From: Papaver somniferum
Taxonomy: Eukaryota; Streptophyta; Magnoliopsida; Ranunculales; Papaveraceae
Direction: 5' to 3'
NCBI RefSeq assembly: GCF_003573695.1
Contig: NC_039358.1
Coordinates: forward strand, 153,998,920 to 154,062,919
DNA length: 64,000 bases
Below, piece after piece: positions 23,590 through 34,400 of the stretch. The position numbers were made by a program, and so were the translations under genes. The notes below the pieces were generated by a model. That model was not told the origin of the DNA. It did no database searches and worked only from the letters and a program-made list of their open reading frames with translations. The first letter of the stretch is position 1, and every line of letters begins with the position of its first letter.

Positions 23590-23765
23590 GAAGTTTGCGA
23601 ACTTTGTTGATCAAGAGAACCGGAATAATGGCTTGAGCTAAGTCCGCGAACTCAGTCCGTGAACCCAGTCAGCGAACTGGAGAAAGTTCTCGCCCCGAGA
23701 AATTCTGCTAGAGTTTGTGAACTCCGTCCGGGAAATTAAGTCCGCGAACTTGAGTAGGTTATATC
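23590..23765 (+). repeat. Short tandem array inside solo LTR C
   Basis: The motif AGTCCGCGAACT and variants (GTCCGTGAACCC, GTCAGCGAACTGG, GTCCGGGAAATT) recurs at short intervals, about 450-630 bases upstream of the TATA box. Its sequence is unlike the arrays in LTR A and LTR B. Confidence 0.7.
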
Positions 23766-24218
23766 TAAAAACGATGTTTGTGAACTTATTCTTATATTAA
23801 CTAAGGAATGCAAATTGAAACCGTGGTTATATAGTTCATGAACCGATTCGAGTGAATCAAATTGTTTTTGCTTCGACTGTGTCTTGTGTAGTTACATAAG
23901 ATTTCCTTGCAATTGAACAACTCTCTAACTAGTTAATTTGAGTCATTTAAACTAGTTATGGTGAAGAAGAATATGGTTGATATGAAAGTGATCATATGGC
24001 TAACCATTTGGTTAATTATTGTTGAACCAACAAATGTACAAGTTTGGGTACGGTTACGCAATCCTAGAAATGTGCATTTCATTTGTGTGTAACAAGCTAG
24101 TTTTCGATCTAACGGTTGAAAGATATTAGCTTGAATCTAATCAGGTTTTCATATAACGGTGAATATTGAATGCTTTGTTACCAAGATAACATTGACTGGA
24201 AACCCTGATTTGAAAGAC

Positions 24219-24225
24219 TATATAA
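24219..24225 (+). promoter_or_regulatory. TATA box of solo LTR C
   Basis: TATATAA followed by GGGAGAACTC, in the same context as in LTR B. Confidence 0.6.
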
Positions 24226-25366
24226 GGGAGAACTCTAGCAACTGGGAAACCTAATCCCCACACTTTTTATGTGATACTAGTTGTGCTAAGCTAGAGTCGT
24301 TTCTCCTTTAACCTTTGGTTTCTTCTTTTAAACCAGGTTAACGACTTAAAGACTTCATTGGGATTGTGAAGCCATACCGATACTACTTTCTTGTAGTTGT
24401 GTGATCTGATCTTGCTATTTCTGTCGTACGAGTACAATTGTAATAATTGGCTTGAGATTGATATATCCGAGAGGCAAGATATAAAAGTAATCACAAACAC
24501 TTTGTCTAATCGTTTGTGATTCCGCAATATATTTTTCGCTGCGTCGATTAAGATTATTGTGAGGGATTGATAATACTAGGTTGTTCTTCGGGAATATAAG
24601 TCCGGGTTATCAATTGGTTCCTGTTCACCTTGATTTATCAAAAGACGGAACAAAACTCGTAGGTATATTCGTGGGAGACGGATTTATCTATTACCGTAGA
24701 CTTTTCTGTGTGATACAGATTTGTTTATTAAAGTCTTCGACTTTGGGTCGTAGTAACTCTTAGTTGTGGGTGAAATCATCTAAGGGAATCAAGTGCGTAG
24801 TATCCTGCTGGGATCAGAGACGTAAGGAGCGCAACTGTACCTTGGATCAGTGTGAGATTGATTGGGGTTCAACTACAGTCCATACCGAAGTTAATTTGGA
24901 TTAGGTTAGTGTCTGTAGCGGCTTAATACAGTGTGTGTTCAAACTGGACTAGGTCCCGGGGTTTTTCTGCATTTGCAGTTTCCTCGTTAACAAAATTCTG
25001 GTGTCTGTGTTATTTCTTTTCCGCAATATATTTTGTTATATAATTGAAATATCACAGGTTGTGCGTTGATCAATCAATTAGAATATCCAACCTTTTGGTT
25101 GTTGATTTAAATTTATTGACACTTGGATATTGGTCTTTGGTACCATCCAAGTTATCTATCTAGTATTTGATAAAGACTCGTACATTTCTGTTTGCTTGAG
25201 TAAAGATCAAATCGAGAGATTGAGATATAAACTCTTTGATATACTTTTTATCTATATTGAGTCTGACTGTCTATTTGATTCTCTAGAAAGTATATTGGAG
25301 TTTGTCCATACAGATTGTTAAGCGAAATATTGGGTGTGGTTGTTGTACCCCCGCTTTTTCAGTTGT

Positions 25367-25852
25367 AAACTCATGTATTTCGGAATCTCCTATGTCCTCT
25401 TAATATAATAAATTTTTATAAGATTCTACTCATTCGAGATCCTAGAGTAAATTAACTTTATGCGGATAAATCAATCAAGTGTTTTAGGTTCTGCGAGACA
25501 AGCTATTCCTAGTGATGAATTTTAAACCTTGATTTATTTGCTAGAACTCATGGGTTCCTCTCTTGTTTCTTAGTCATCCAAGACACAACCCAATGTCCAA
25601 TACACAACCCAATATTTTAATATCTTTTGCAAAACAAAGTACAAATATCTAATTGTTGCTACTACAAAACTTCAATGGCTTTCCTGAGTTGCATATTTAT
25701 ATCAATCATCCAGTTTTGCTTCACTATAGTTGTTCTGGTGTCTAACTATGTCTATCACACTATGACTAACTAAACACTTAGAAATAGATTAATTACCATG
25801 ATATTAGAGAGTTGGTGGAGAATAGTCTCAACAGGTTTAATATATTATGAGC
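25367..25852. other. Non-coding stretch
   Basis: No gene seen. The right part may be further decayed Copia sequence belonging to the tail that starts at 25853. Confidence 0.35.
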
Positions 25853-26246
25853 GAAAACCAATTGGTTGATCTGTTTACTAAAGAGATCTTTTATCCTAAT
25901 TTTTTAAGACATATGTTGATAGGATCTACTTTATCTAGTTGATCTAGTACTGCATCAACTTAGTTTCCTTTTTTATATTTTTTGTTCTGTTTTGTTTGAG
26001 AGATGTATATTTATTTTTTGTGCTTTGTTTTTTTTTTTGTCTCAAGCTTCACTGGCTTCCGGCATCAACTTGTGGGGGTGTATTATGAATAGTCAAGTCA
26101 ATTTCCGTTGAATTTATTATATCTTATATATTCACATGTTCGCTAATACTCTAGCTAACATTTGTTTATAAATATGTAGCGAGACGTTGTGTCTGTGTTA
26201 AGATAATCCCTATTTTCAATACAATATATCCTTTAAATATTTATCA
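25853..26246 (+). mobile_element. Copia 3' end fragment: RNase H tail, polypurine tract and LTR start
   Basis: 25853-25942 reads ENQLVDLFTKEIFYP and on to a TGA. This is the C-terminal hallmark of Copia RNase H (normally QLADxxTK followed by a short helix). About 130 bases later TTGTGGGGGTG is followed by TGTATTATGAATAGTC, a polypurine tract and LTR start. The LTR runs to roughly 26223-26246, where its end is uncertain. Nothing upstream of 25853 can be read as pol. Confidence 0.6.
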
Positions 26247-27755
26247 GCTTTACCAATGGGTCATATGGTTGATATCACACATGTCAACTTATCGAGAGCA
26301 TGTAATTTCATGAGTGCTCCATTCACTCATATTAGATGAGAAATTCTAGAGATTAAAATTACCCGAATGACAATATAGGATGCAAATGATTTTATAAGTT
26401 CCCGTAAAAGATTGAAAACAAAGACAGAAAGAACTTCTTTTTCAGAATTTGATCGAGTTAAGAGAGAGTGAGACAAGTTTTATAGTGAATGGGTTGCAAA
26501 TGAATCTCTAGGCTAGATTTATGTATTGAGAAAAAACTAAACCATTACTTAAAGCTAGCATGGTATCATGTTCGAGTCTAAAACCAATTAAAAAAAAACC
26601 CCACCTTGACTAGATATGAATATGTAGTGAAGATTAATAAATGAAGTTGAAAAGAGTAAGGGTGATTGCCATTATTGAAATTGTAATGATACAACTGTTG
26701 ATATCCTTGCGGATTAAGATTATTTTCCCGATAAGTTTATATCGATGAAGCTTAATTTGTATTTTTTTTTATTTCAACACCACCAAAACCTCCAAACCTA
26801 ATGCTTAAATTTCCTCTCTGCGTGGATAAGATAAGCATCACAAAACTCGAGGACTAGATGAAAGATAATATTTATAACACCTGAGAAGGTTCTAGTTCTA
26901 ATTTAGAATTAAACATGAACAAACTTGTTGGAGAGTTTTGAAGTTCTTCTTTCTATTGGCTCATCGTCTAACTTATACGGATTGATGTTCTAAGTTTTAG
27001 TTTAGGTAAATAATTGGTCAACTCAGTACTCACCTCTATGTCAGAATAAGATCCATAATAAAAGTATAAAACATAGCCATCACAATATATAACAAGATAC
27101 ATCCATTAATCCTTCCTAATTGTATATTTGTCTATCATTAATCATATAAATAGTCAAACCTTAACCTATAACACAAAACATAAGGGGGTTTTGAGCCTTG
27201 GACGGTCGGATAACATTTTCAGAGACAAACGTTGCATCCCACCATCCCAGTCTCATCCGAGCCAAAGACATCCAACGAAATGTAATATTTGTACCTTCTT
27301 CAATTATGGATATATGTGTTGATAACCCTCCTAATTAGTTCTTCACTAATTAAAAAGTTAATGTGCCGACAAAAAAAATCTTTACCAATTAAATGCTACA
27401 ACTACGTAAAACTCATATTTTTACACTCATATTTTCTATTCAAAATAAAAAAATATAAATAAGATAAAAAACTGATCCATAACTTTTTAAATTCGAATTA
27501 GCCCACCTTCATCAACCTAGAATAAATAAATTAGAACATCTACGAACACAACATGTAAAACCCTTATTTCTTCCTTGAAATAAATTAATTGTCCTTCATC
27601 ACCCTGCAAAGATCAAAGAACATTATGTTAAAAATACAAAAAATCTGCGATCATTTTCATTTGACTCATTTTTATTTTATTTTTTGAAAATAATCGAAAA
27701 ATAAAAATAAATACATACAATTGAGATCTATCCAAATAATGAATCACCAAAACTT
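26247..27755. other. Repeat-derived non-coding stretch
   Basis: No gene is supported. AGCATGGTATCATGTTCGAG near 26567 resembles a degraded tRNA-Met primer binding site and may belong to another old Copia element. The rest is AT-rich. Confidence 0.3.
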
Positions 27756-27756
27756 T

Positions 27757-28292
27757 TCACTTCAATGATAAGCCTAATTTTTCTAGTGGAAAAAGAAATG
27801 CTATCTTAAAGCCATGAAGAAAGCTTGCCTTTTTTGTAGCCTTGCAAATGGGACCACAATCTAGCTTCGAATCACATTCCTTTTCAAAGCTACACTGACA
27901 CTGAAACCTCAATCTTTTCATAAACCTCCTGACTTTTTGGGTGGTTTCCTTTTTCCTCTGCATCTATAAAATTTGTTTTTTTATCTTCTTGATCCTGATT
28001 GTCTTTCCTCCATACCAACATGATTGAACATCGTCATCTTAGCCTTCAATTACTGACCCACCACTATCACTAAATCCTTCTTTATTATCATGTTCACCTT
28101 TATCTTTCCAACTCTTGATTTGGTGTTATTGTTATGGAGAAGATTTAGAGATTCAGTAGATTTGAGGCTACAATCAATAGCTTCATCATTCTCGGCATTT
28201 TTAAACGAAACAAAACATGATTCTCTGTGTTTAACTGTTTTAATTTCTCTAAATTGGTTATTTTGTATGTCGGTCGCTTTGGATGCTAGCAT
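27757..28292 (-). pseudogene. Possible decayed small gene, two minus-strand ORF pieces
   Basis: 28292-28050 (80 codons, rich in Lys, Asn and Ser) and 27963-27757 (68 codons) lie in line on the minus strand. The downstream piece has a cysteine-rich run (CQCSFEKECDSKLDCGPIC) and a basic N-terminus. Between them the reading switches frame and meets stops. I recognise no family, and both could be chance ORFs in AT-rich DNA. The cysteine spacing is the only feature that sets it apart. Confidence 0.2.
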
Positions 28293-28344
28293 TTTCAGAA
28301 CTTATTCCACCAAGAAACGTTACAAACAAGGGCATCATAATTAA

Positions 28345-29587
28345 AACTAAAATTTAGGACATGGGCTGCATAATTACGGTTTATACAACTCACTCTTTTA
28401 CTATTTGAAGTAGACCAAAGACAAATATTGTCATATATTCTTATGGCCGAAATTAGGACAGAATAGACTTAAGGCTAAACACAATGCCTTAAACACGATC
28501 TAACTCCTTTGATCTTCATATCCACTACCAATTTTCTTCACCTGATTGTACTCCCCATCCCCTTAATTATCCTCCCCACATACACCTATTATCCGCATAT
28601 AATCACTAATTACCATCACAATTTATTCCGTTGAAATAATTACCCACATAAGAAAGAAACTTATGTACTATAAAGTACGCATGCATAAGAAACGACCGCT
28701 TTATGATTAACACATCATTAGAAAAACCAATAGAGCGCATTGGAAGTTTGGAAACTCAGACAAACCAAATTTCCAGGATGAGGGAAAGAAGTCAGGAGAT
28801 ATCAAATAAGAACCCGCGGCGACAACAACTATACGACCCAGATTTTGCAATGAATAATGAAGCATACAAATACTTGGAATCCGTGAACCAAGATGAGACG
28901 AAACGAAACGAATGCTTCTCCTGCCAGAATTTATACCTGGACATATTTTAGGTAGATCTAAATCTAAACCTGGCAAAGGGATAACGAAACTTATCGAGGC
29001 TGCTGAAGAATATCTTGAGGAATTGAGACGACAATGTCGACGAGAGAATATTGATGTTCTTTGGAGAGGGAAATGAAGGAAAAGCGATGTTTCATGCATC
29101 ACCTGTACGTGGAACTATTAATGATTCGTGAAGATAATGATAGAATGGATTTGAGGCTTCACCAAAACCATGCAATGGAAATTACCTGGGATAATAGGAA
29201 TGGAATTATCAGAGGTTATGGATAACGAACAGAGGATGATAGTGCCAGTGATCGAGGAGGAATTTCTGGGAGGATGTAATTACATTTATTGCTCATCCGA
29301 TGAAGATTCAGCATAATGGTCTGCATGCAACACAAATTAGTATCAAAGACCACCAATCTTTGGGGATCTACTAAAAACTATTATTTTAGGGAAAAAAATA
29401 AATACCTAGCATTTTTATCAAAAATTATTATTTTAATCAATTGCAAGTGTAACCGGATTTATAATTATTTGGATGACAAATATCTAAGGTTTTCATAGCT
29501 ACAAGTTCTCATCGATAAAAACAAGTTTTATCATACTTTGTAATATATATTTAAATCATTATAACAAAAAATTATTCCGTCTCATGT
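28345..29587. other. Unassigned stretch
   Basis: A plus-strand ORF at 28703-28951, with continuing Glu/Arg-rich frames to about 29070 (for example KLIEAAEEYLEELRRQ in another frame), may be a decayed gag-like or host-derived coding segment. Part may belong to the Helitron-like element that ends at 29616. No family was recognised. Confidence 0.25.
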
Positions 29588-29616
29588 CGTGCCGTTACGG
29601 CACGGGTTATTTCTGG
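29588..29616 (+). mobile_element. Helitron-like 3' terminus
   Basis: A perfect hairpin CGTGCCG-TTA-CGGCACG (29588-29604) is followed by GGTTATTT and CTGG (29613-29616), then T. Helitrons end with a hairpin a few bases before CTRR and insert next to T. The GTGCCG...CGGCACGGGTTA form is common in plant Helitrons. The 5' TC end was not located, so only the terminus is called. Confidence 0.5.
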
Positions 29617-30047
29617 TGTAAAACAAATAAACACAAACATATATTTTTTTGTTTAGTCTAAACTTCAGACCTATTCAGTATTAAGATTTTTGATGCAGAT
29701 TGCGGTAACGCTGCGTTGTTAGGCTTGGTTTTAGTTAACTACAAAGTTAAAACGTAAATCATGATTTCTATGACACTGTCACATAAAACTCTACCAACTT
29801 GATTTTATTGTTCTTACGAAACTTGTTGATGAATGACGAAAAACTTAAGTGTTGTTTCTTATTTGGACTTATAATTTTATTGATATGGAAGTAATTGAAC
29901 CTTAACATAACCCACGGAGGTTCAAAATTTGTTCCTTAAATTATTTATTGATTATGCTAAGAAGTAAAGAGCATATAGATACCCTCCTACTTCTGAGAAA
30001 GCTTACTTTCCACAATTTTGCTTTTATATACTTATATAACTATAATA
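29617..30047. other. Non-coding stretch
   Basis: AT-rich sequence between the Helitron-like end and the Stowaway MITE. No gene seen. Confidence 0.4.
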
Positions 30048-30470
30048 AACTCCCTGCATCCTTAAATAGATGACATATTTCAAGTTTGCACAATTCTTAA
30101 GGCAAAGAGGAGAGATGAGTATTTTTAAAGTATTTTTTAAAATTATACCCTTATGGATAATAACTAGTAAAATTAGAAATGATTTATCTCTCAAACTATA
30201 TCACGGATATTCGTAAACTTTATACCATTGGGAAGCATTTTAAAACACCTACGTAACGAATATAAACATCGCTATCAAATTATACATATTTCTTATACTA
30301 ACAAATAAAAGGGTAGTTTTAGTAATGGGTAAATTATCATTTGGTCCTTTTTTAGGTGGTCCTAACACTATTTGGTCCATAATTATTTGAAATTATAAAT
30401 TGGACAAAAATATCCTTCCGTACTATTTTACCATCAATTTCCGTAACTTTTTTATTTCCATAATTACTTG

Positions 30471-31075
30471 AGTTCATGTTCTTTGATGAACTCTGTACTT
30501 CCTACTTATTTTCTTGTAGGAGTTCATTTTGTTTGATGAACTATCAGGTGTTTGGTAATGCTTTTTATAGATTCGAGTTCATTCTTAAAATGAACACACA
30601 ACGAAAAATTCATTACTATGAACAAAAAACAGATCTCATTCGTCAAAATGAACACCCAATCGAAGTTCATTATTATGAACAGAAATCAGAGTTCATTCGT
30701 CAAAATGAACACCTATGAAAAACAAACTAATTCAAACCTACAACAGAGTTCATTCTTTAAAATGAACACACACAAAAAAAACAGAGTTCATTCTTTCGAA
30801 TGAACACCTAATAATTCAAGATCTAAAAGAGAGTTCATTCTTTAACAGGAACACACAACAAAATCCATAAAAAACAAAGTTCATTCTTTCGAATGAACAC
30901 CTAATAATTCAAGAACTAAAACAGAGTTCATTCTTTAACATGAACACACAACAAAAATCAGAGTTTCTTCTTTCGAATGAACACCTAATAATTCAAGATA
31001 TAAAACAGAGTTCATTCTTTAACATGAACACACAACAAAAATCAGAGTTCATTCTTTCGAATGAACACGTAATAA
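30471..31075. repeat. Minisatellite of GTTCAT...ATGAAC hairpin units
   Basis: More than a dozen copies of GTTCATTCTTT or variants are each followed within a few bases by AATGAAC, so every unit can fold into a small hairpin. In the right half the units alternate in a higher-order repeat of about 82-90 bases: one hairpin with TTTAACATGAACACACAAC, then one with TTTCGAATGAACACCTAAT. Confidence 0.85.
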
Positions 31076-31189
31076 AAAGATCTAAAAAATAGAGTACGTT
31101 CTTTAAATCTTCATCATCTTCAACAACAACAACAACAACAATAGCAGAGAAGAAGAACATAAAAAATCTTCATCGTTCATCATCATCTT

Positions 31190-31400
31190 CATCGTCAAAA
31201 ACCTAGAAAAAAGGAACAAGAAAAAGAAGAATTATTTTCATCATCGTCTTCATCATCATCATCATCAATATCGTCGTCTTCATCATCATAGTCTTCATCA
31301 TCTTCATAAGAAATCTTCATCATCTTCATAAGCAAAAAGAAGAAGAAGAAGAAGAAGAAGAAAAGAAAGTAGATCTAAAAAAAAAAAAGAAAAAAAAATC
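31190..31400. repeat. CTT/CAT and GAA simple repeats
   Basis: TCATCATCTTCATCGTC-type trinucleotide runs followed by GAAGAAGAAGAAG and A-rich tracts inside the MULE. Confidence 0.7.
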
Positions 31401-31932
31401 TGAAAATGATTCCCTCCTCTCTTAATTATTGGGTATATATATGGTCCCAAAAGGGTATTTCTGCCACTACCAAAAGACAATTACATCATCCATGACGTCA
31501 TCTCGCGTGGGTATTCTCCACCCTAGGATCAAGAAATAATTTTTAGGACCAAACAACAATATAAATTTAAAAAAAGGACCAAACTGATAGTTGACTAGTT
31601 CAACAAGACCAAACTATTATATTATTTCTTGGACCATATGGTAGTTTCTACTTTAGAAATATCCTCTTATTTAGTGATATAGGTCAACTATTTAGGGACA
31701 AAATTTAAAAGTAAATAGGTCGTCTATTTAGGTACGGAGAGAGTATTAGATCAAAACAAGTTAAAGTATGCATCACATTCTCAGATTGCAAATAGATCGG
31801 TAGAACGACAAAAATATGCAATTAGAAATCAGTATAACTTAATTTAAAAAAAAAAAAAAAAAAAAACATAAACATGAGAATGATGACATAACAATAGACC
31901 GACAGTATACTCATACAGATATGTCAAAAGGA

Positions 31933-32578
31933 AAAATTCTCTCTTTCCCGTTAAATCGAGCACCTGTAGCATGAGGCGGTTGTCTTCATCAAATGCACGG
32001 TTATCTTCATCTTCTCCATTGTTGTCTCAAGATTTCATTGGGTTTTCTTCCCGGATTTTAACTGAATTTAAGATCCGGGTAGGGTAATATAGGTTATGTA
32101 CATATATCTAAATAAATAAAAAATTGCATTACTAGCAATTGCTGGTCGGGTTTCTTCTGTATTTTATTTTCTATAATAGATATGGTAGATTATTGCCATT
32201 ATCTTTTCATATCCACTCTTAGAGTGACTTATGTTAGTTTTTTTTGTGGTACTTCATTATCATCGAGCGCATCACAAGAACAATCTGTTTTCGACAACGT
32301 GTTGATCAAATCAGACAAGATCAACAAAATTCGAAAGCGATCCAAGCAACTCGGGAATATCACTTCTTTATGGAAGCATCTAAGTTCTACGGTGAACATC
32401 TTCTACAATGGTTTCAAACCATCAGGACATCAAATTCCTTGTCGGATTATGGATATTCAGTATTTTTTCCATTGTACTTTCTATCTTAATTCGTCTACCG
32501 ACGTAATCGATATTATTGTAAGCAAATTTTCTTATTAATGAAAATTATGAGGCATTAGCCTTTTCCATAAAAAAAAAA
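31933..32578 (+). mobile_element. Poly(A)-tailed retroposed insertion (5'-truncated LINE or retrocopy)
   Basis: The insert ends in a run of ten A bases (32569-32578). GATATGTCAAAGGA (32579-32592) repeats the left flank GATATGTCAAAAGGA (31918-31932), differing by one A. A poly(A) tail plus a duplication of about 14 bases is the mark of target-primed reverse transcription. The 3' end ATTAATGAAAATTATGAGGC resembles plant LINE tails. The ORFs inside (32182-32538 and 32244-32489) overlap and I recognise neither. Confidence 0.6.
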
Positions 32579-32592
32579 GATATGTCAAAGGA

Positions 32593-33396
32593 TTTGTGCA
32601 ATTGCAAGTTGAGACCAATATAAATATGTATAATAACTTTAATATTACGTCATAAGCTCAGTGGACATTATCGTTAATAAGTGTTTTCATGGGTCTCATC
32701 TTGCTTGCAGCTCTACCGTCAAATCACGGCTTTCTATTTCCTAGATTTTATCCGACTCCATTAATTTTATGTTTTCTTCTCTTGATTCGTTTACCGAAGC
32801 TAAGGTGTTCTTGTGAGGGATTATTTTCATAATATTTTCCAAAATTCACAAGCTTTATCAGAGGTTGAAATTTTTGCATCATAAATACTTTCTGCGAGAT
32901 CTATCATCATAACATAAAACGCCACCTCTCTTGATAAAGGGTAATGGTGGTATTTCCTCCCCTAATGGGGTTGGGAAGGTAACTACGTCGGGGTTTAATG
33001 TGTCATAACATAAAACACCACCTCTCTTGGTAAAGGCTAATGGTAGTCTTCCCTCCCCAATGGATTGGGAAACTAACTACGTCGAGGTTTAATGTGTAGG
33101 CTAATGTTAGTCTTTCCCTTTTCAATTAGGCTTATTTAGTAAATCCCTTCCCACACAAATTAGTATCTATGTTTTGTTTTGTAAGAACGATGTTATAACC
33201 AAGAACAACTACCGCCACTGAGATATTAAAGACCGATGTAGTTGCCTCCAAAATCCCACCACTGCACGGTTGAGAAAGAACACGCCAGCTAAATTGAGTC
33301 TCTTTGTATAACCTAATTTACTAAGGAAATTACGATAAATTGGTATGGATATCTAACGGAAACACCCATACTACTGTGATGGACATGAATTATGAT
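32593..33396. other. Non-coding stretch with a tandem duplication
   Basis: No gene seen. It contains the 95-bp duplication listed separately. Confidence 0.4.
32908..33097. repeat. Tandem duplication of about 95 bp
   Basis: CATAACATAAAACGCCACCTCTC begins both units (32908-33003 and 33004-33097), which end near GGGGTTTAATGTG and GAGGTTTAATGTG. About 90% alike by eye. Confidence 0.8.
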
Positions 33397-33745
33397 GGGG
33401 TTTATTAAAGAATCCTATTATTGGGGCTTGAACCCTTAAGGATTCTGGGGGATTAATGTGTTTTGGCTAGCCAAAATATGGATAAGGGGAGATCTCAAGT
33501 GATTCAAAAGTCAGATTTACCCTTTCCTAATAAATAAATTTTAAAATCAAATCTTATATAATCAAAACTTATTCCTAATTCAAGCCCCAAAAATCAAAAC
33601 CCTTTCATTTTCTCTCTTCTTCTTATCAAAAACACTCTCTAAAACCTCTCAAAAATACTCTCCAAAACCTAACAATATCTTCCCCTCTTTTCCATTGATT
33701 TCTGAAGCAGCTCAACGTGATTCGATTCTAAAGTTGATTCTTAAG

Positions 33746-33895
33746 ATGGCAGCAAGATCAAGAGTGACAAGATCCGGCCGATTGAACCCTGATTCTGAAA
33801 CTGAACAAGTTATTGATGTTCCTTTTAATGGAGATGTGGTGAACAAATCTGTTCAAACACCTGCGAATCCTCCACAAGTGACTCCTACTAGATAA
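33746..33895 (+). CDS. Small ORF at the left end of the MULE, 49 aa, unknown
   Basis: ATG at 33746, reading MAARSRVTRSGRLN and ending QVTPTR before TAA. The upstream region has a long pyrimidine-rich leader with CTCTCTAAAACC repeats, as in plant 5' UTRs. Further plus-strand segments that could be exons follow at about 34450-34500 (NPEKEKEPQELPMCDIF) and 34750-34840 (ending Ser-rich SSSSSSEDVPKIVGRSG then TGA), with an apparent intron between, but in-frame stops prevent a full model. It may be the decayed second gene of the element. The function is unknown. Confidence 0.3.
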   Translation: MAARSRVTRSGRLNPDSETEQVIDVPFNGDVVNKSVQTPANPPQVTPTR

Positions 33896-33980
33896 GAATC
33901 GAAAAACCCACCAGTTATTTTACCATTAGATTGAAAAAATAGGTTCGATTTAGGGTTTTCAAAAATGATTTTCTGAAGCG

Positions 33981-34400
33981 TTTACGGCTGGGATATCATA
34001 TCGTCCTGGCCGTAATGTATACCTAACGGTTGGGCCATCAAGAACTCCCTGCCGTGAATCTCTCACGTGGTTAGGAAAATCTGAGATCCCAACCGTGAAA
34101 TACTTTTACGGATGGGATTTTCCGAGCCGTAAATCGTCCTGTGTTTGCAGAGTAAAATTGGGTGATGAGTGTTTCAGATGGGATTTTCCTCACCGTAATT
34201 AACTTTTCCTAACCGTTATTTATATTTTCCAGCCGATACTAGGTGGTGTCACAATTTCCGGACGCAATTGTGTCAAACGGATGGGTCGTCTGCATGTTTC
34301 TTAGCCGAGACTATGTTTACGGTTAGGAAGTCACACTTTTCCCAACCGATAGTTTGTAAAACGGATGGGTCATCTGTTGTTGCCTAACCGTAATGTTATC
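33981..34400. repeat. Array of ACGGCTGGG/CCGTAA inverted motifs, left block
   Basis: Short forms such as TTTACGGCTGGG and TCCTGGCCGTAA alternate, so each neighbouring pair forms an imperfect hairpin. The same motif fills 35020-35470 and 38640-39120. Confidence 0.8.

Larger units (their letters stand above)
22984..25361 (+). mobile_element. Solo LTR C (2.4 kb) of the TGTTAGAGCAT family
   Basis: It begins TGTTAGAGCATTGCTCGG and ends CCCCCGCTTTTTCA. The target duplication is a perfect GTTGT (22979-22983 and 25362-25366), which fixes both borders. It shares TATATAAGGG at 24219 and the CTCGTTAACAAAATTCTGG and TTTCTTTTCCGCA blocks with LTR B. It is the reference copy for the family in this window. 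Confidence 0.9.
30327..31651. mobile_element. Non-autonomous MULE (1.3 kb)
   Basis: It is flanked by TTTAGTAAT (30318-30326) and TTTAGAAAT (31652-31660), a 9-bp duplication with one mismatch, the size made by Mutator-like transposases. The ends GGGTAAATTATCATTTGGTCC-like and, inverted, GTAGAAACTACCATATGGTCC-like agree at about 15 of 21 positions. GGTCC motifs recur near both ends. The interior has no gene; it holds a hairpin minisatellite and CTT/CAT-rich runs. Confidence 0.75.
30048..31746. mobile_element. Stowaway-like MITE split by a MULE
   Basis: The left end (AACTCCCTGCATCCTTAAAT from 30048) and the right end (minus strand TACTCTCTCCGTACCTAAAT ending near 31745) are inverted copies of the usual plant Stowaway terminus, with TA at both borders. 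The MITE pieces are 30048-30326 and 31652-31746, about 370 bases in total. The 1.3 kb MULE at 30327-31651 sits between them. Stowaways are moved by mariner-type transposases; this one codes for nothing. Confidence 0.75.

Noticed and set aside
26560..26600. tRNA gene or intact primer site
   Set aside because: Only a partial match to the tRNA-Met complement. No cloverleaf or adjoining LTR border could be drawn.
30471..31075. CRISPR-like array
   Set aside because: Units are eukaryotic minisatellite repeats with hairpins inside the unit and no unique spacers. The region lies within a MULE in plant DNA.
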